Shown here in pieces: positions 1 to 13,300 of a stretch of DNA of 64,000 nucleotides. The first letter of the stretch is position 1. Each line of letters starts with the position of its first letter. A program made the translations under genes and the position numbers. The notes beneath the pieces are model-generated. The model was not told where the DNA came from. It worked only from the letters and a program-made list of their open reading frames with translations, and ran no database searches. This DNA comes from Amphiura filiformis (taxonomy: Eukaryota; Echinodermata; Ophiuroidea; Amphilepidida; Amphiuridae). The DNA lies in assembly GCF_039555335.1 (NCBI RefSeq), contig NC_092641.1, positions 29,882,848-29,946,847 of the forward strand, written 5' to 3'.

Positions 1-88
1 TAATCATCTGCATGTTGAAACCTCTAAACAAAATCAAAATTAAATTACTCAGGACTCATCACACAATTCCTTTCGTTATATGGCTAGA

Positions 89-515
89 TTAAGGGCTGGG
101 GTATGGACGTTTGGACAGTATTTATTTTGGGACATTAGAGCACATCAGACATATCGAATTGCATTCTGAATACGAAGAATGTCATTCTGATATCAAATAT
201 TTTGATTTTTGAAATTCGCAATTTAATACATATTTTATGGCAAATCATTAAAAATTGATATTTTTGATATTTAACAGTACTTGAAGTAAACTTTATAAAT
301 CTGATGATTTATACTTAAAGTGTATGTAGATGGGATGAAAAGCCGACGATCAATTGAAAATTTTGACCTTTCGTATTGAAGATATGGATTTTTTTCCCAA
401 AACATCACAAAAAAATTAGGTCTTTGGGGGAAAAATCCATATCTTCAATATGAAAGGTCAAAATTTTCAATTGACCGTCGGCTTTTCCTCCCTGCTACAT
501 ACACTTCTATATAAA
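89..515. mobile_element. TTAA-ended palindromic MITE, copy 1 (right arm truncated)
   Basis: Starts TTAAGGGCTGGGG and contains GAGCACATCAGACATATCG. An inner hairpin pairs roughly 317-394 with 425-515 (AAGTGTATGTAG .. CTACATACACTT). It shares both arms with copies at 599, 11889 and 49417. No ORF. Confidence 0.75.
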
Positions 516-598
516 TAAATGTTAATGTGTTTATAGTATAATGTCGTCAAGGAAAGGAACCTGTAAGCAAGTCATTTTGCAAAGCCAATATTGTCCTA

Positions 599-1099
599 TT
601 AAGGGATCCAAAATGAGCGTTTATTGCGTTTCGACAGTATTTTTTGTGGGACATGAGAGCACCTCAGACCTATCGAATTGCATTCTGAATACGAAGCATG
701 TCTTTCTGATATCAAATAATTTTCATTTTTATAAAATCACAATATAATACAAATTTTATGACAAATTATAAAAATTGATATTTTTCAAATTTTTGATATA
801 TAACAGTCCTCGAAGTAAATTATATAAATATAATGATATATTCTTAAAGTGTATGTAGCTGGGAGGAAAAGCCGACGATCAATTGAAAATTTTGACCTTT
901 CGTATTGAAGATATGGATTTTTTTTTCCCAAAAGACCTAATTTTTTTTGGTGTTTGGGGGAAAAAATCCATATCTTCAATACGAAAGGTCAAAATTTTCA
1001 ATTGATCGTCGGCTTTTCATCCACCTACATACACTTTAAGTATAAATCATCAGATTTATAAAGTTTACTTCAAGTACTGTTAAATATCAAAAATATCAC
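599..1099. mobile_element. TTAA-ended palindromic MITE, copy 2
   Basis: Starts TTAAGGGATCC. The left arm runs to about 930 and the right arm (about 960-1099) mirrors it, but the outer right end is missing. Its end is about 33 bp from the GPCR exon acceptor. Confidence 0.75.
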
Positions 1100-1132
1100 G
1101 TAAACTTCACACAATTAGTAACATTTTTGTAG

Positions 1133-1352
1133 TTAATCTAAGTATTGCGGATCTACTGGTTTGTATGTCGCTACCGGTTGGCATTGCGCAAATGTTTGCT
1201 CCACTGGGGTTGCAAGTTGGTCCCGATTGGCTGTGCTCTCTTAATGGTGGGGTCGTGTACTGGTATGTAGGGGTAAGCGTTTCGACATTGGCTTCAATCA
1301 GTCTCACCAGGGCGATTATTGTTACACGTCCACTAGCTGCTCGCTTTTCAAG
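1133..1352 (+). CDS. GPCR internal exon: end of TM2 to end of TM3/ICL2
   Basis: The acceptor is a TTTTTGTAG ending at 1132. The exon enters with two bases of a split codon, reads NLSIADLLVC through the TM3 region, and ends before GTAAGA at 1353. Reading on past 1352 hits an in-frame TAA, which supports the donor. A palindromic transposable element ends only about 33 bp upstream of the acceptor. Confidence 0.88.
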
Positions 1353-4300
1353 GTAAGACTTTTAAATGCTAGTAAGGGGGTCAGGAGGTGCGATACCCCC
1401 GGGCCCGCATTACAAACAAGAACTGTCTTTCAAAAAGAAATATTTGCGTGCTTCGCTTGAAATGAACCCAATGTGTATCAATTTTTACTTCAAATAATAT
1501 GAAAATTATTGCGCGCTACACGCGTATACGCAAGCAAAATCGGGCGGAAATGGGAAATGGCAGGTTGGAAATGAACTGCAAACTGTTTCAATTGGGTCTT
1601 CATATTGAACATTTTCGCAACTAACATTTTACACAGTTAATACTGCATATTGTAAAAAGTGTCCACCAAATGCCTTCACTTGGCGCTCATTTTGTAATGC
1701 GACTGTTGCCTGCACACATATTATTTTAAATAAAACGAAAGCAATTAATGCAGAAGCATTGTAATAATACAAAAGAGTAATACAAAAGAGTATTATAAAC
1801 CATGGATTCCTTCAAATCATAACATTTGAAATTTTCACTCGTTTTCATTCGTTGAAACGGCAAAACATACTTTCTTTTTCTCACAAATCAAATAGCAGGT
1901 CTTACATTACAAAGTAATTCAAACCAATGTTAGTACACTGTAATCTCTGATGCAAACAAAGCCGATCTGCAATGCAAATAGCCAGCTTTTAGCTGGCGAA
2001 AACCACAAAGTGGGGAATCAATTCTACCAATTTTATGAAGGAACTTGTTTGTACAAATTACTTTGTGAAACACCTTAAAAAGCTGTAAGTTGAGTTTCAT
2101 TACTGCAAGAAAATTTATTATTATGAACTTCATTCAAATGTGAATCCTGTTCCAAAGTTTCAATCCAAAAGCTCTCTGTGTTCCGTCTTGTGTTTTCAAA
2201 ATATTATTGAATACTTGGTAATGTTGCCATTTTCATTGTCAACAATCCAATCAAAAATATTTTCTTAAACATTAGTGGGGATATAAAACCAGTCAGTCGA
2301 AATTCCCTTCATAGGATAGTTGTACTTTCTTCTATTTTTAATAGATATGTCAAATTCAAGAACAAGATCTTTAAAAGATTTAATAAAATTATGCGCTCTC
2401 AAGGGTATGTATACCGCGATCAAACCAATCTTGGTAAAAGAAGAATTTGTTGGTTTTCAAACGAATATTCCAATTCCATCTGAAGGAAGTAAGTATTATA
2501 ACCAAGATTTTTCTTTATTGCCTCCTTATACACATAACAAACCATCAAACTCAGCAAGTTGAGTATTTTTTAACCTCGCCTGTTTTCATAAGATTGAAGT
2601 GTCAGTATGAAATTTTAAAAGAACCTTTGTTTCCAAATGTTTCGAACAACCATTAAAATTAGGATCCATCAAATACTTTGCCCAAACTAATTTTTGAGCT
2701 TGAGAAAAAGCCTCAACATCAATCATGCATGACCCTCCATTACTCTAATCATTCAAAAGGTGTTTCGTTTTACCTGCACGGTCGTTTCCACCATTCCAAA
2801 TAAGTTTACACAAAAATTATTTTTTTAAATACCTTTGGAATTGGAATAAATAAAACTGATAATAAATAAATAAGCTGTGGTGATATAAACTATTCTAAAT
2901 CACTGCAACCATGCCAACTTAAGGTCGATTCCTTGAACGCCAATAATTCAGAATTCGCTGCATTTGAGTAAGTTTGGGTAGAATGTTAAGCAGTGCATTC
3001 ACACCTGAACACCAAGTGTTTTGAAAGAATTATTTTTCCAAACAAGACCTTTATCACTAAAGGGCTTTGCTTCATTCCATTTCAACCTTCCCATGTGATA
3101 GCCTCAGGCAGACTTTAACATATTTATTTTGCACAAAAATGTTCAAGAGTATCAAAAAAGATTCCTAAAAGATTCCAAATATTCGTGTAAAAAAACAAAT
3201 TGTGTCCTCAGCCAAAAGACTGACCTTTTTTTCTTCATCCCCAATCTTAAAGGAACAGCCTATATAAATAAAGATCAAACGAACATATTCGTGTTTTGCC
3301 ATAATAGTGTAGTCTTCCAACCCTTTCATAACTTCAGCTGTGTAACTTACGAAAATTCCCGCTAAAAGTAGTTCTTTTAATTTTAGAAAATACATTAAAA
3401 ATCGCTCTGGATTTTTCGTACTGATCGTATTTTAATGATCACCAGACTATAATGTTCTGATCACACTATAGACTGGGTTGACATTTGACTTCAATTGCCA
3501 GGCAATTTGTCTCTATTCAGTCTCAACGCAGGACAACCGATTCTTTAGAAATGCATAGTCGCGCTAAAAGTCGATCGATACATCAGCACAATTCAGATAT
3601 ACACCTTTTGCTATGAAATTAATTTTCTCGGTCAAATATAAAGCAATATTTTTTTTCTTCAGTAATGTCAGTTAAAAACATTGTGCTTGGATATATATTT
3701 TTTTTTTTTTTTTGGTGTTAAAATTAGGTATGAAATTGTGTCGTTTAGTGTAAGATTTATGAATTTTATAGGCCTTACATCCGTCCACGAGCTTTTTTCG
3801 GAATTCATTTTTTAGCGTTTCAAACTAATATAATTCGCTAAGGAGAGATATTTCCCACCTCTGTAAAGCACATCGTGTGGGTCTATCTCTTATTGTTTTG
3901 TCAGAATTTCCGTTTTGATTTCACCTTTTTTCACGTCATGCTCCTAAAATCTCAAACTCAGTACTTTATCTCGAAAGCAAGCAGCATACATAGTCGATAA
4001 TTCTATTGATCTAATCCATGTCTCTTCTGCATTGAAAGCCAGGATTACTCGACGGGCGATTTTGTAGCCCAAATCTCCCATTTGGGTGCTTTGGTAAATT
4101 AAAGTGAATTTTGGATATTTGCTTCCGTGATCATGGTGATAGCCTGCAATGGCAAATATGATTTCCATGATTATGTCGAACATTTTGTCTGTTTGTTTGT
4201 TTACCTAGGTTAGTCCGTATTAAGAGACGCACGTTGTACTGTCCAAACCTAGAAAAATTAGTGTGTTATTATAATTAGGGGATTTTATTTTTCTGTCCCT

Positions 4301-7300
4301 CCTATCTCCAGGTGAATTTTGTATGAGCCCCCACCCCCCCCCCCCCCTCGCGGTTTGGCATTTTCATTACACCCTTCAGACTTGTGTTCGGGTTTGTTTT
4401 TAATTTGACATGTAGGCCTATTTGTCATAATAGGGCTATACTTTTTAAATGTATAGTTATAACGTGCTATATATAAATATTATTATACCGGTATGTAATA
4501 TTATGTATAGGCCTATAGGGTGTGGGGTGGGTGCAGAGGTGTGTGAGGTTGGTAGTAAGGGGTATATAGGGAAACTTTGGGGTGGTACTCAACACATTTT
4601 AAATATGACTTTCAATGCAAGGCTCATTGTTGCCACAAATGTGGGTTTTTTTCCTTTAGGTTATTTAATAGGTTTTTTGTATAAACTTCCATGTTTAACC
4701 TTGTATTGTTTTGGCTGCTTTCTTATGACTTTCGCTGGTTTTCCAAAAACAGTTTCAAACAAACACAAACAAAAGGCACCACCCAGTCACCTTCATGACA
4801 ATTGAAACACTAGGTCAAGTATTAACATCCAAGTTATTCTGTTTTTAGGCAAGCACTTTTAATTAATTGCTTAAACAGGTTTAAGTTAACAATGATAATG
4901 AATGGTTCTTATAAGGCACAATCTCTCGGTAACGAAAGTCTGGGGATGTTAGGAAGGTTATTTGGAAGCGTGTTCCAAACAGTTTATAAAACATACAGCG
5001 TAATATTTATGTTTTGTAAATGAACGTTTTGTTTAAAATATTGCCCAATTGCATGTAAGATTGTTGATTTTTTTACCAAATGTTGGGCAAAGCTGTTTTG
5101 AGGAGAAGCAAATTTCAACACATCAAATAATTAATCACTCACAGTGTCATAGGAGCGCTAGGCCTGGGAATTTCTTTGCTATATTGAAGTTCTGGCAACA
5201 CTGTAGCCAGTCCGGTCTTCATATCACTGCATATGGCACCCGGGGATATCGATTTACAATGCCTCGGATTTTACTCGTTGATTTTGAAAAATTTTCAGCC
5301 GGCAGTAAAAAAAGGTGAAATCAAAACGGAAATTCTGACAAAACTATGATATATCGCTCACGGTGATGTGCGTTAGAAAGTTGGGCAAAATCCTTCGCTA
5401 GCCAACTATATTACTTTGAAAAGCTAAAAGGTTGATCCAAAAAAGGCTCGCGGTTTGGCATTTTCATTACACCCTTCAGACTTGTGTTCGGGTTTGTTTT
5501 TAATTTGACATGTAGGCCTATTTGTCATAATAGGGCTATACTTTTTAAATGTATAGTTATAACGTGCTATATAAATATTATTATACCGGTATGTAATATT
5601 ATGTATAGGCCTATAGGGTGTGGGGTGGGTGCAGAGGTGTGTGAGGTTGGTAGTAGGGGGTATATAGGGAAACTTTGGGGTGGTACTCAACACATTTTAA
5701 ATATGACTTTCAATGCAAGGCTCATTGTTGCCACAAATGTGGGTTTTTTTCCTTTAGGTTATTTTATAGGTTTTTTGTATAAACGTCCATGTTTAACCTT
5801 GTATTGTTTTGGCTGCTTTCTTATGACTTTCGCTGGTTTTCCAAAAACAGTTTCAAACAAACACAAACAAAAGGCACCACCCAGTCACCTTCATGACAAT
5901 TGAAACACTATGTCAAGTATTAACATCCAAGTTATTCTGTTTTTAGGCAAGCACTTTTAATTAATTGCTTAAACAGGTTTAAGTTAACAATGATAATGAA
6001 TGGTTCTTATAAGGCACAATCTCTCGGTAACGAAAGTCTGGGGATGTTAGGAAGGTTATTTGGAAGCGTGTTCCAAACAGTTTATAAAACATACAGCGTA
6101 ATATTTATGTTTTGTAAATGAACGTTTTGTTTAAAATATTGCCCAATTGCATGTAAGATTGTTGATTTTTTTACCAAATGTTGGGCAAAGCTGTTTTGAG
6201 GAGAAGCAAATTTCAACACATCAAATAATTAATCACTCACAGTGTCATAGGAGCGCTAGGCCTGGGAATTTCTTTGCGATATTGAAGTTCTGGCAACACT
6301 GTAGCCAGTCCGGTCTTCATATCACTGCATATGGCACCCGGGGATATCGATTTACAATGCCTCGGATTTTACTCGTTGATTTTGAAAAATTTTCAGCCGG
6401 CAGTAAAAAAAGGTGAAATCAAAACGGAAATTCTGACAAAACTATGATATATCGCTCACGGTGATGTGCGTTAGAAAGTTGGGCAAAATCCTTCGCTCGC
6501 CAACTATATTACTTTGAAAAGCTAAAAGGTTGATCCAAAAAAGGCTCGCGGGCAGAGTTGAAGCCTATCAAAATCGAAAATCTTACACTAAATGACTGAA
6601 TTTTACGCCTAAGTTTAACACTAAGATTTGAAAAAAAAACAGTATCAAGCATTACAGTTTTTCCTGACATTTACTGAAAAAATGAAAATTATTGCTTTTC
6701 ATTTGGCCGAGAAAAACAAATTTACACTGAAAAGGTGTAACTCAAAATTTTGTTCATTCGATCGTTTGTATCGCCTCATTAAATGACTGAGTGAGCCTTG
6801 CAGAACAATAAGAATGTCCTGCGTTGAGACTGTATTGTTCATTGCCCGGTAATATGCCCACGCATTATGTTGTGTTCAGGGACCGTGCTTTTAAAAAAAA
6901 CCGCCAGATCACAATAAGGCCATTGACCTGTGTAGTGGTCATACAATGTTTGCTCAACCATAACAGTATGTCCGTCCCTAATAGCAACTTATTAATAATG
7001 CGTTGCATCAGGTCAGGGACTCTATTAAATTATTCTAATCCTTTTCTTTGAGGTCAATAGATAAAAGAGACGCCTTGAAAAACAGGTGTGTGGTTCTAGA
7101 TAATATTTTATCATCAAAGCTGGTGATATTGGATATTTCTTGGAGGCGACACTTATTAATTCATAACGCTCACATTTTAATGAATGCCGTTGTACGCTTT
7201 ATCTTGCTGAATGCTGAGAGCAGGGCCGGATTTACCATAGGGCCATATGGGCCCGGGCCCAGGTCCCCCAAAATTGCCCTGTGTAGTGTCCATCTTCCAT

Positions 7301-10300
7301 TTAAACCGAAAAACACCAGTTTTGGGCCAAAATATTATACAAGAAGTGCAAAATTTTGCGCGCTTCGCGCGCACTGGCCTATTGAATAGCAAAATTCAAC
7401 TTCAATTTGGGCTAAAACAGTCTAAAATTGAAATTTTTCGCGCGCTTCGCGCGCAAATGTACTAATAAAATCTAACAACTTTGCCACTTCAGTGCAGATG
7501 CCTTCCTCATGGTGCGTTTGGGGGCCTCCAAATTTTGGCCTGGCCCATGGCACCCAAAAAGCTAAATCCGGCCTTGGCTGAGAGCAAGGGCTGGTAATTT
7601 ATCCTCTCCTGGTTATGGACCGGTACGTTTATGGACCGGTATAGTTCGCGGTCACATAACTCACATTTTAAAATGTGCTTGCTGTTATCATACTGTACTT
7701 ATAATATTGCATTTGTATGTTTTGGTTAAATTTGAAATTGTATCATAATCCGGGATCTCCGGTTTCCTCCTGCTTTCCAAGTCGGCGATAAGTTATCAAA
7801 AACTTTCTTCATCCAATGGACTTTGGGGAACTGATGAGATAATTAGTGGATGTTACAATATAAGTGGGGATATGTTTGCGCCGGCCTAGTTGATGATATC
7901 TGATTCTGATAATTCACCAGTTTTACAGCGATTTGAATCCTCTGGTGCGCTATATAAATCTAATATGGATTTAATGTTGTTTATTTATTTCATAAATATT
8001 TCTTGTAAACACAAGCTAATGTGGTGCTCACTACATGTAGAAAGCCGTGTCTGCAAATGTTCAGTGCATGAAGCTAGTAAAGATATAGCTTCATGTTTAG
8101 TGTAATCAAATCAAATACCAAATACATTCCTTCTTGTTATGGACGACAAGTATTAACTTTGATATTATTAGGCAATGTCCATTCCCTTCTCAATTGATTA
8201 TGCTTTCTTTTCGAAAAAATAAACCATAAGGCCTAAAGGCCATGATGTAAACCTATATTCGGTATGCGGAAATCTTCCAGGGTTCGGGCAGCGCTTGCAC
8301 TCGCATATTGAACAGGCAAAGTTCGCTAAACTGCCGCCTGCTTCATTTGCCAACCTTTATCGAGGGGCGAGTTTGAGGTTTCATAGTCATAGGCCTACCA
8401 GTTGTCACGCTGATGTGGCAGTGACGTCAACGCGTTGAAGCAGCTGTTTCGCTCGCGCATCTATGTGGCGTCTTTAATCGCGTACGTGTGTACACCAGCG
8501 CTTTGACCGATCAACGCTAGTGATTATTTGGCTGTGCCCAATTAAATGCTCACTATACTGACATCACTACCACATCAGGGTGAAAAATGGTATATCATAT
8601 CGCAAACCAGCCAAAAGGTTTTAATTGCTAGTAGAAAAACCGTGAATTCTCAAACTCTCAAACATCTAAGTAGAACGTTGTCGTTTTCACTGGTTTAACG
8701 AGATTCGGTAGTCTTCGTCATTTTTGGAATAATACTACAATATTCGTTAAAATCGTTCAAATACAATAATACCAAACAGCCACGGACATTGAGTCAAGGC
8801 TACGCGAAAAGGATGTCCAAAATTCCAACTTTTTATCACAACGCGATATATTATAAAACAGAAGGCCTGTTCGTCACATGCAGTCTGATATGGTATCTAT
8901 GTTTTTATCAAAGTCTTGGGAACTAATGTGGACAGTTGTTTTATTTAAAAACCGGATATTGTTAAAAATATGTGACCATGCATCTCAAACCGCTCGTAAA
9001 GTCGGCAAATTGTATTTCGAGTTACAGTGCAAAATGTGCATAAAGCTTGTATTCATATTATACCTAAATGTCATACATGTTTCTCATTTTAGTCCAGTCA
9101 AACACCAATCTTTAATCCTATTGTTAAAGAGTATAATAAGCGTATACTTATAGTAAATAGCTTTAGTCTTTGTTTGCTTTGGCTAAATCCTGTTCAAGTG
9201 GTGGGTTAACCAACAATTAACAATGAGAGGACATTCCTAAACCTCGTTGACTTGGGGATGATTTGAAGTGACCGCCAATTATGACCATTTGATATTTAAT
9301 ACCAGCAATGTAGAAAAGAGAAATATTGTAGGACCAAAATAATGTACCCTTTTACTGAAGGAGCAAAGTTTACCAAACCATAACTCCGCTTCTGGATATC
9401 ATTTGAAGTCCAATGATATGTCATTGTGAAGCTTATGATATATATTTTCTAAACACTGAAGAAAACCAAATTGACCAGTGGCCGACTTTACGAGCGTTTC
9501 GACGTGGATGGTCACATATCAGTATTTACGCGAGTGACATTTTGAGTAAGTAAAATGCATTGAAAATTGTCGGCTAAAGAGTGCATAAATTAAAATCGCG
9601 AACAGTAATATCAATAATAACTATCTACATTCCAAGCGGAAACGCTTTTCAAAAACATACCACCTTTTTTTGGGCAATCGCTGAAACTGAAATATGCAAT
9701 TCCTGGCCATCTGTAAAAGAAAGTGCATGAGCGTTAATGACTATGAACTTGGGACGCCGAAACAAATGTTTATATTGGTGCCAGGCCTTTTGTAATGATA
9801 CGATAATTATGCCCCAAATAGTGGCTTTCATTTTAACCGTCATTTGTTAAAGTGAGATTTTTGCTTTTTGAGAAGTTAATGAATTTATCGAAAACTTTTC
9901 GGAGAATGCCTACTTTTAGGCATTATCTGTTATTTTGGAGAATTTTTTTTAAATATTTGCCACGGTCAAAAAATGGATTTCCTTTAAACTTTCATATTTG
10001 ATGCACCTTGACCTGAAACAAACACACATGAAATAAATTTGGGAAAAATATCCCCGTTGCCATGGTAACAGCCAAATTTTCATTTTAGGCCTATTTTCAC
10101 AATTTTTGCATTTTTCAGCAGTCAATTTGTCAAGTTTTGAAGCCAGTGTTACTAATATACACAATATATATATACTGTTTTCTTTATAAGGTATGAATAG
10201 GTCAAACCTTAGATGCCGCATTGAAAGTATAAAAATAATCACCAGATGTCAGGGTGGGTTATACCATTTATTTGAAATAGGGGTGTTTTTCAATTTTTTC

Positions 10301-13300
10301 AAAGTATGAAAATATACCAACTTTGTATAGCTCATAAACCATATGGTAGTGCTCCGATTTCAACATCGACCACAGCATGTTGAGATGATACATTGGTCTT
10401 ATGAAAAAGTTACATTTGAGCTTGGGGAAAACACATCTGTATATACAGTGTTGCCAGACATTTTCCTATTTTTCGATATTCAACACAAATCTCACCTTAA
10501 GTTAAATGATGTGAAAATGAAACATCATCCTTTCAAGGAACATTTATTAGAAAGAGAGTTTTATTCATATCAAATTTGATCAGTTATAATGGTCAGTGTT
10601 GTTCTAAACCACATGGGTGTTGCCATAATTGGGGTTTTATTGTGATTTGTGGATATTTTCAACTTTTTAAAAGTTATAAAAATACCAAAATGCATTTCTA
10701 TAATAAAGAAAGAAACATCGACCTCGTCATGTTGAGATGATACATTGGCCATATGAAAAGTTATTTTGATCGGGGGGTAAAACATCAGTTTATACAGTGT
10801 TGCCAGATATTTTCATATTTTTCAAAATTCAACACAAGTCTCGCCGTAAGTTAAAAGATATGAAAATGAAACTTCATCTTCATATGGAACATATCTTTTA
10901 GAAAGAAAGTTAATTTCATATTCAATTTGATCATCTGGGATGGTCAGTGTTATTCTAAGCCATATGGGTGTTGCCATAGCTGGCGTTTATATGACAATAT
11001 TTAGATATTTCCAGCTTTTACAAGTCTTAAAAATAGTACACACCTTTAACATTATTGTGGAATGAACGCAATATTAAGGTTAAAAATTAACCTAAGAACA
11101 CTTAGTATGTGAATTTAAATTTTAAATTTGAGTTCGGGAAATATTTCCTTCTATACAGTATTGCCAGATATTATCACATAATTCAGAATTCAACGTATGT
11201 TGAGCTTTTTCAGCTTTTTCAGCTATTTTTCAGTCTTAAAAATGCCAAAATACCATGGCATGCATTCCTAAAATAAAGATGTGAAAATGAAACATCGACC
11301 TCATCATGTTGAGACGATACATCGGTCTTATGAAAAATTTTAAAGATATTTTCCTATTATTTCAAAATTCAGCACTAGTTTCACCTTAGGTTGAAAATGA
11401 AAGTTTATTAGAAAGAAATTTACTTTCATATTAAATTTGATCAGTTGTATAAATGGTCAGTGTTGTTCCAAACCACATGGGTGTTGCCATAATTAGGGTT
11501 AGATAGCGAGATGTGGTTATTTTGAACTTTTTACAAGTTTTAAAAATACCAAAATACCATGGTATGCATTCCTTAAAAAATATGTGGAAGTGAAACATCA
11601 ACTTCACCATGTTGAAATGATACATATTTGGTCTTATGAAAAATTTACACTTAAGCTTGGGGAAAACATATGTTTATACAGTGTTGCCAGATATTTTCCT
11701 ATTTTTCGAAATTTAACACAAGTCTCACCTTAAGTTAAATGATGCGAAAATGAAACTTCACCTTTAAAATGAAATTTACTTTCATATTAAATTTGATCAG
11801 TTGTATAAATGGTCAGTGTTGTTCCAAACCACATGGGTGTTGCCATAATTAGGGTTTAATAGTGAGATGTCGATATTTTTTATAAATCATAAGGGTTCAA
11901 ATAGCGACGTTTTCACATATTTTTTGTGGACCTGAGAGCACATCAGACATATTGAAATTTGCGATATAATACAAATTTTATGGCAAATGATTAAAAATTG
12001 ATATTTTTGAAATTTAACAGATCTCAAAAGTAAATTGTATAAATCCTGTGATATGTACTTAAAGTGTATGTAGCTGGAATGAAAAGCCGTCCATATGAAA
12101 TTTGACCTTTCGTATTGTAAGTATAGATTTTTTCACCAAAACACCTAAGGTCTTTTGGGGAAAATCTATATCTTCACTATGAAAGGTCAAATTTTTCAAT
12201 TAACATTAATTAATTGATTAGTGGTCGGTTTTTCATCCCAGCTACATACACTTTAGGTACACATCATTAGATTTATTAAATTAACTGTAATGTCAAAAAA
12301 TAAAAAAAAAATATGCATAATTTACCCTAAAATTTTTATTGTATCGCGAATTTTAAAAAAATCAAAATTATTTTATATCAGAAGGACATTCCTCGTATTC
12401 AAAATGCAAGTTGGTATGTCTGATGTGCTCTCAGGTGCGACAAAAATACTGTGCAAAGGTGGGTGACCAACCCCTTAAAATACAACACAGAAAACATCAA
12501 ACATGTATACTTTAAAATATACATAAAAGCCATAATGTTTTTACCAATATACACATACTAGCTAGTCTAAAATAAATTAAAATAACATAAGATTGTTACA
12601 TTGCAAAAAGATGCATAAGAGTAAGATACTGTTTAAATTACGCCTACCCCATATTATTAAAGCACACATCCCAACTATACTTGCAAAAAAGATATGGGGA
12701 AGAAATGGGCAAAAAACTATATAGATCCAGCAAATGTCTCGAAAGATATGAGAATAGTCAAAGACAATAACGCACAGAACCTTTTCACAGCCAGACAAAT
12801 TAATGTCCAGTTACCTTTCCCGAGAGGAGCTCGCAAAATAAAAAATCACCAAATGTTGATAAAAGTTGTCTGAGGAAATATCCGTTACAAGTAGAAAAAG
12901 AGGACTACTGGGCACAGTATACCTATGACATGACCCCGGAGGGGTTCTCCCTGGTTAAAGGTATACGGGGATGTGCCACGGTTTGGGGGGTACCTTAGCA
13001 ATTTTGGTATGTCGATTGGTGGGTTTGCAGTGGAGACAATACACCAAATTGGGTGCATTAAGGCAAAAGTGCCCATAAAAGCGCCAAATTAGGACAAATT
13101 TGTGTGCTTTTTGTGAAAAATTGGAATACTATAGCTGTAACTTTAATAAGGTGTCATTTTAAAATGTATCCACATTTCACTATTAACTCCATTTATAGTG
13201 GCATCATCCATGTGGTTTATTCATGGCAGCGATTTAAACAATATAAATCCTAAAGTGAGACATACGTTGAATTTTGAATATATGTGATAATAACTGGCAA

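Larger units (their letters stand above)
3498..6850. mobile_element. Long-TIR DNA element with internal tandem duplication
   Basis: The left arm 3498-3932 matches the reverse complement of 6405-6850 over hundreds of bases, including CAGTCTCAACGCAGGAC, a TTCTCGG block, TTTAGTGTAAGATTT and TTGTCAGAATTTCCGTTTTG. The interior holds two 1.1 kb direct copies, each ending with the inner part of the right arm. No transposase is recognised; a 79-codon minus-strand frame at 3944-4183 is of unknown meaning. Sitting wholly in the GPCR intron. Confidence 0.7.

Noticed and set aside
3944..4183. 79-codon minus-strand frame inside the long-TIR element
   Set aside because: Protein-like composition but no recognised motif or splice context; kept only as a note.
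4449..6416. Paired 89-139 residue frames in the 1.1 kb units
   Set aside because: Identical only because the DNA is duplicated; no domain, and frames are unlike any transposase I know.
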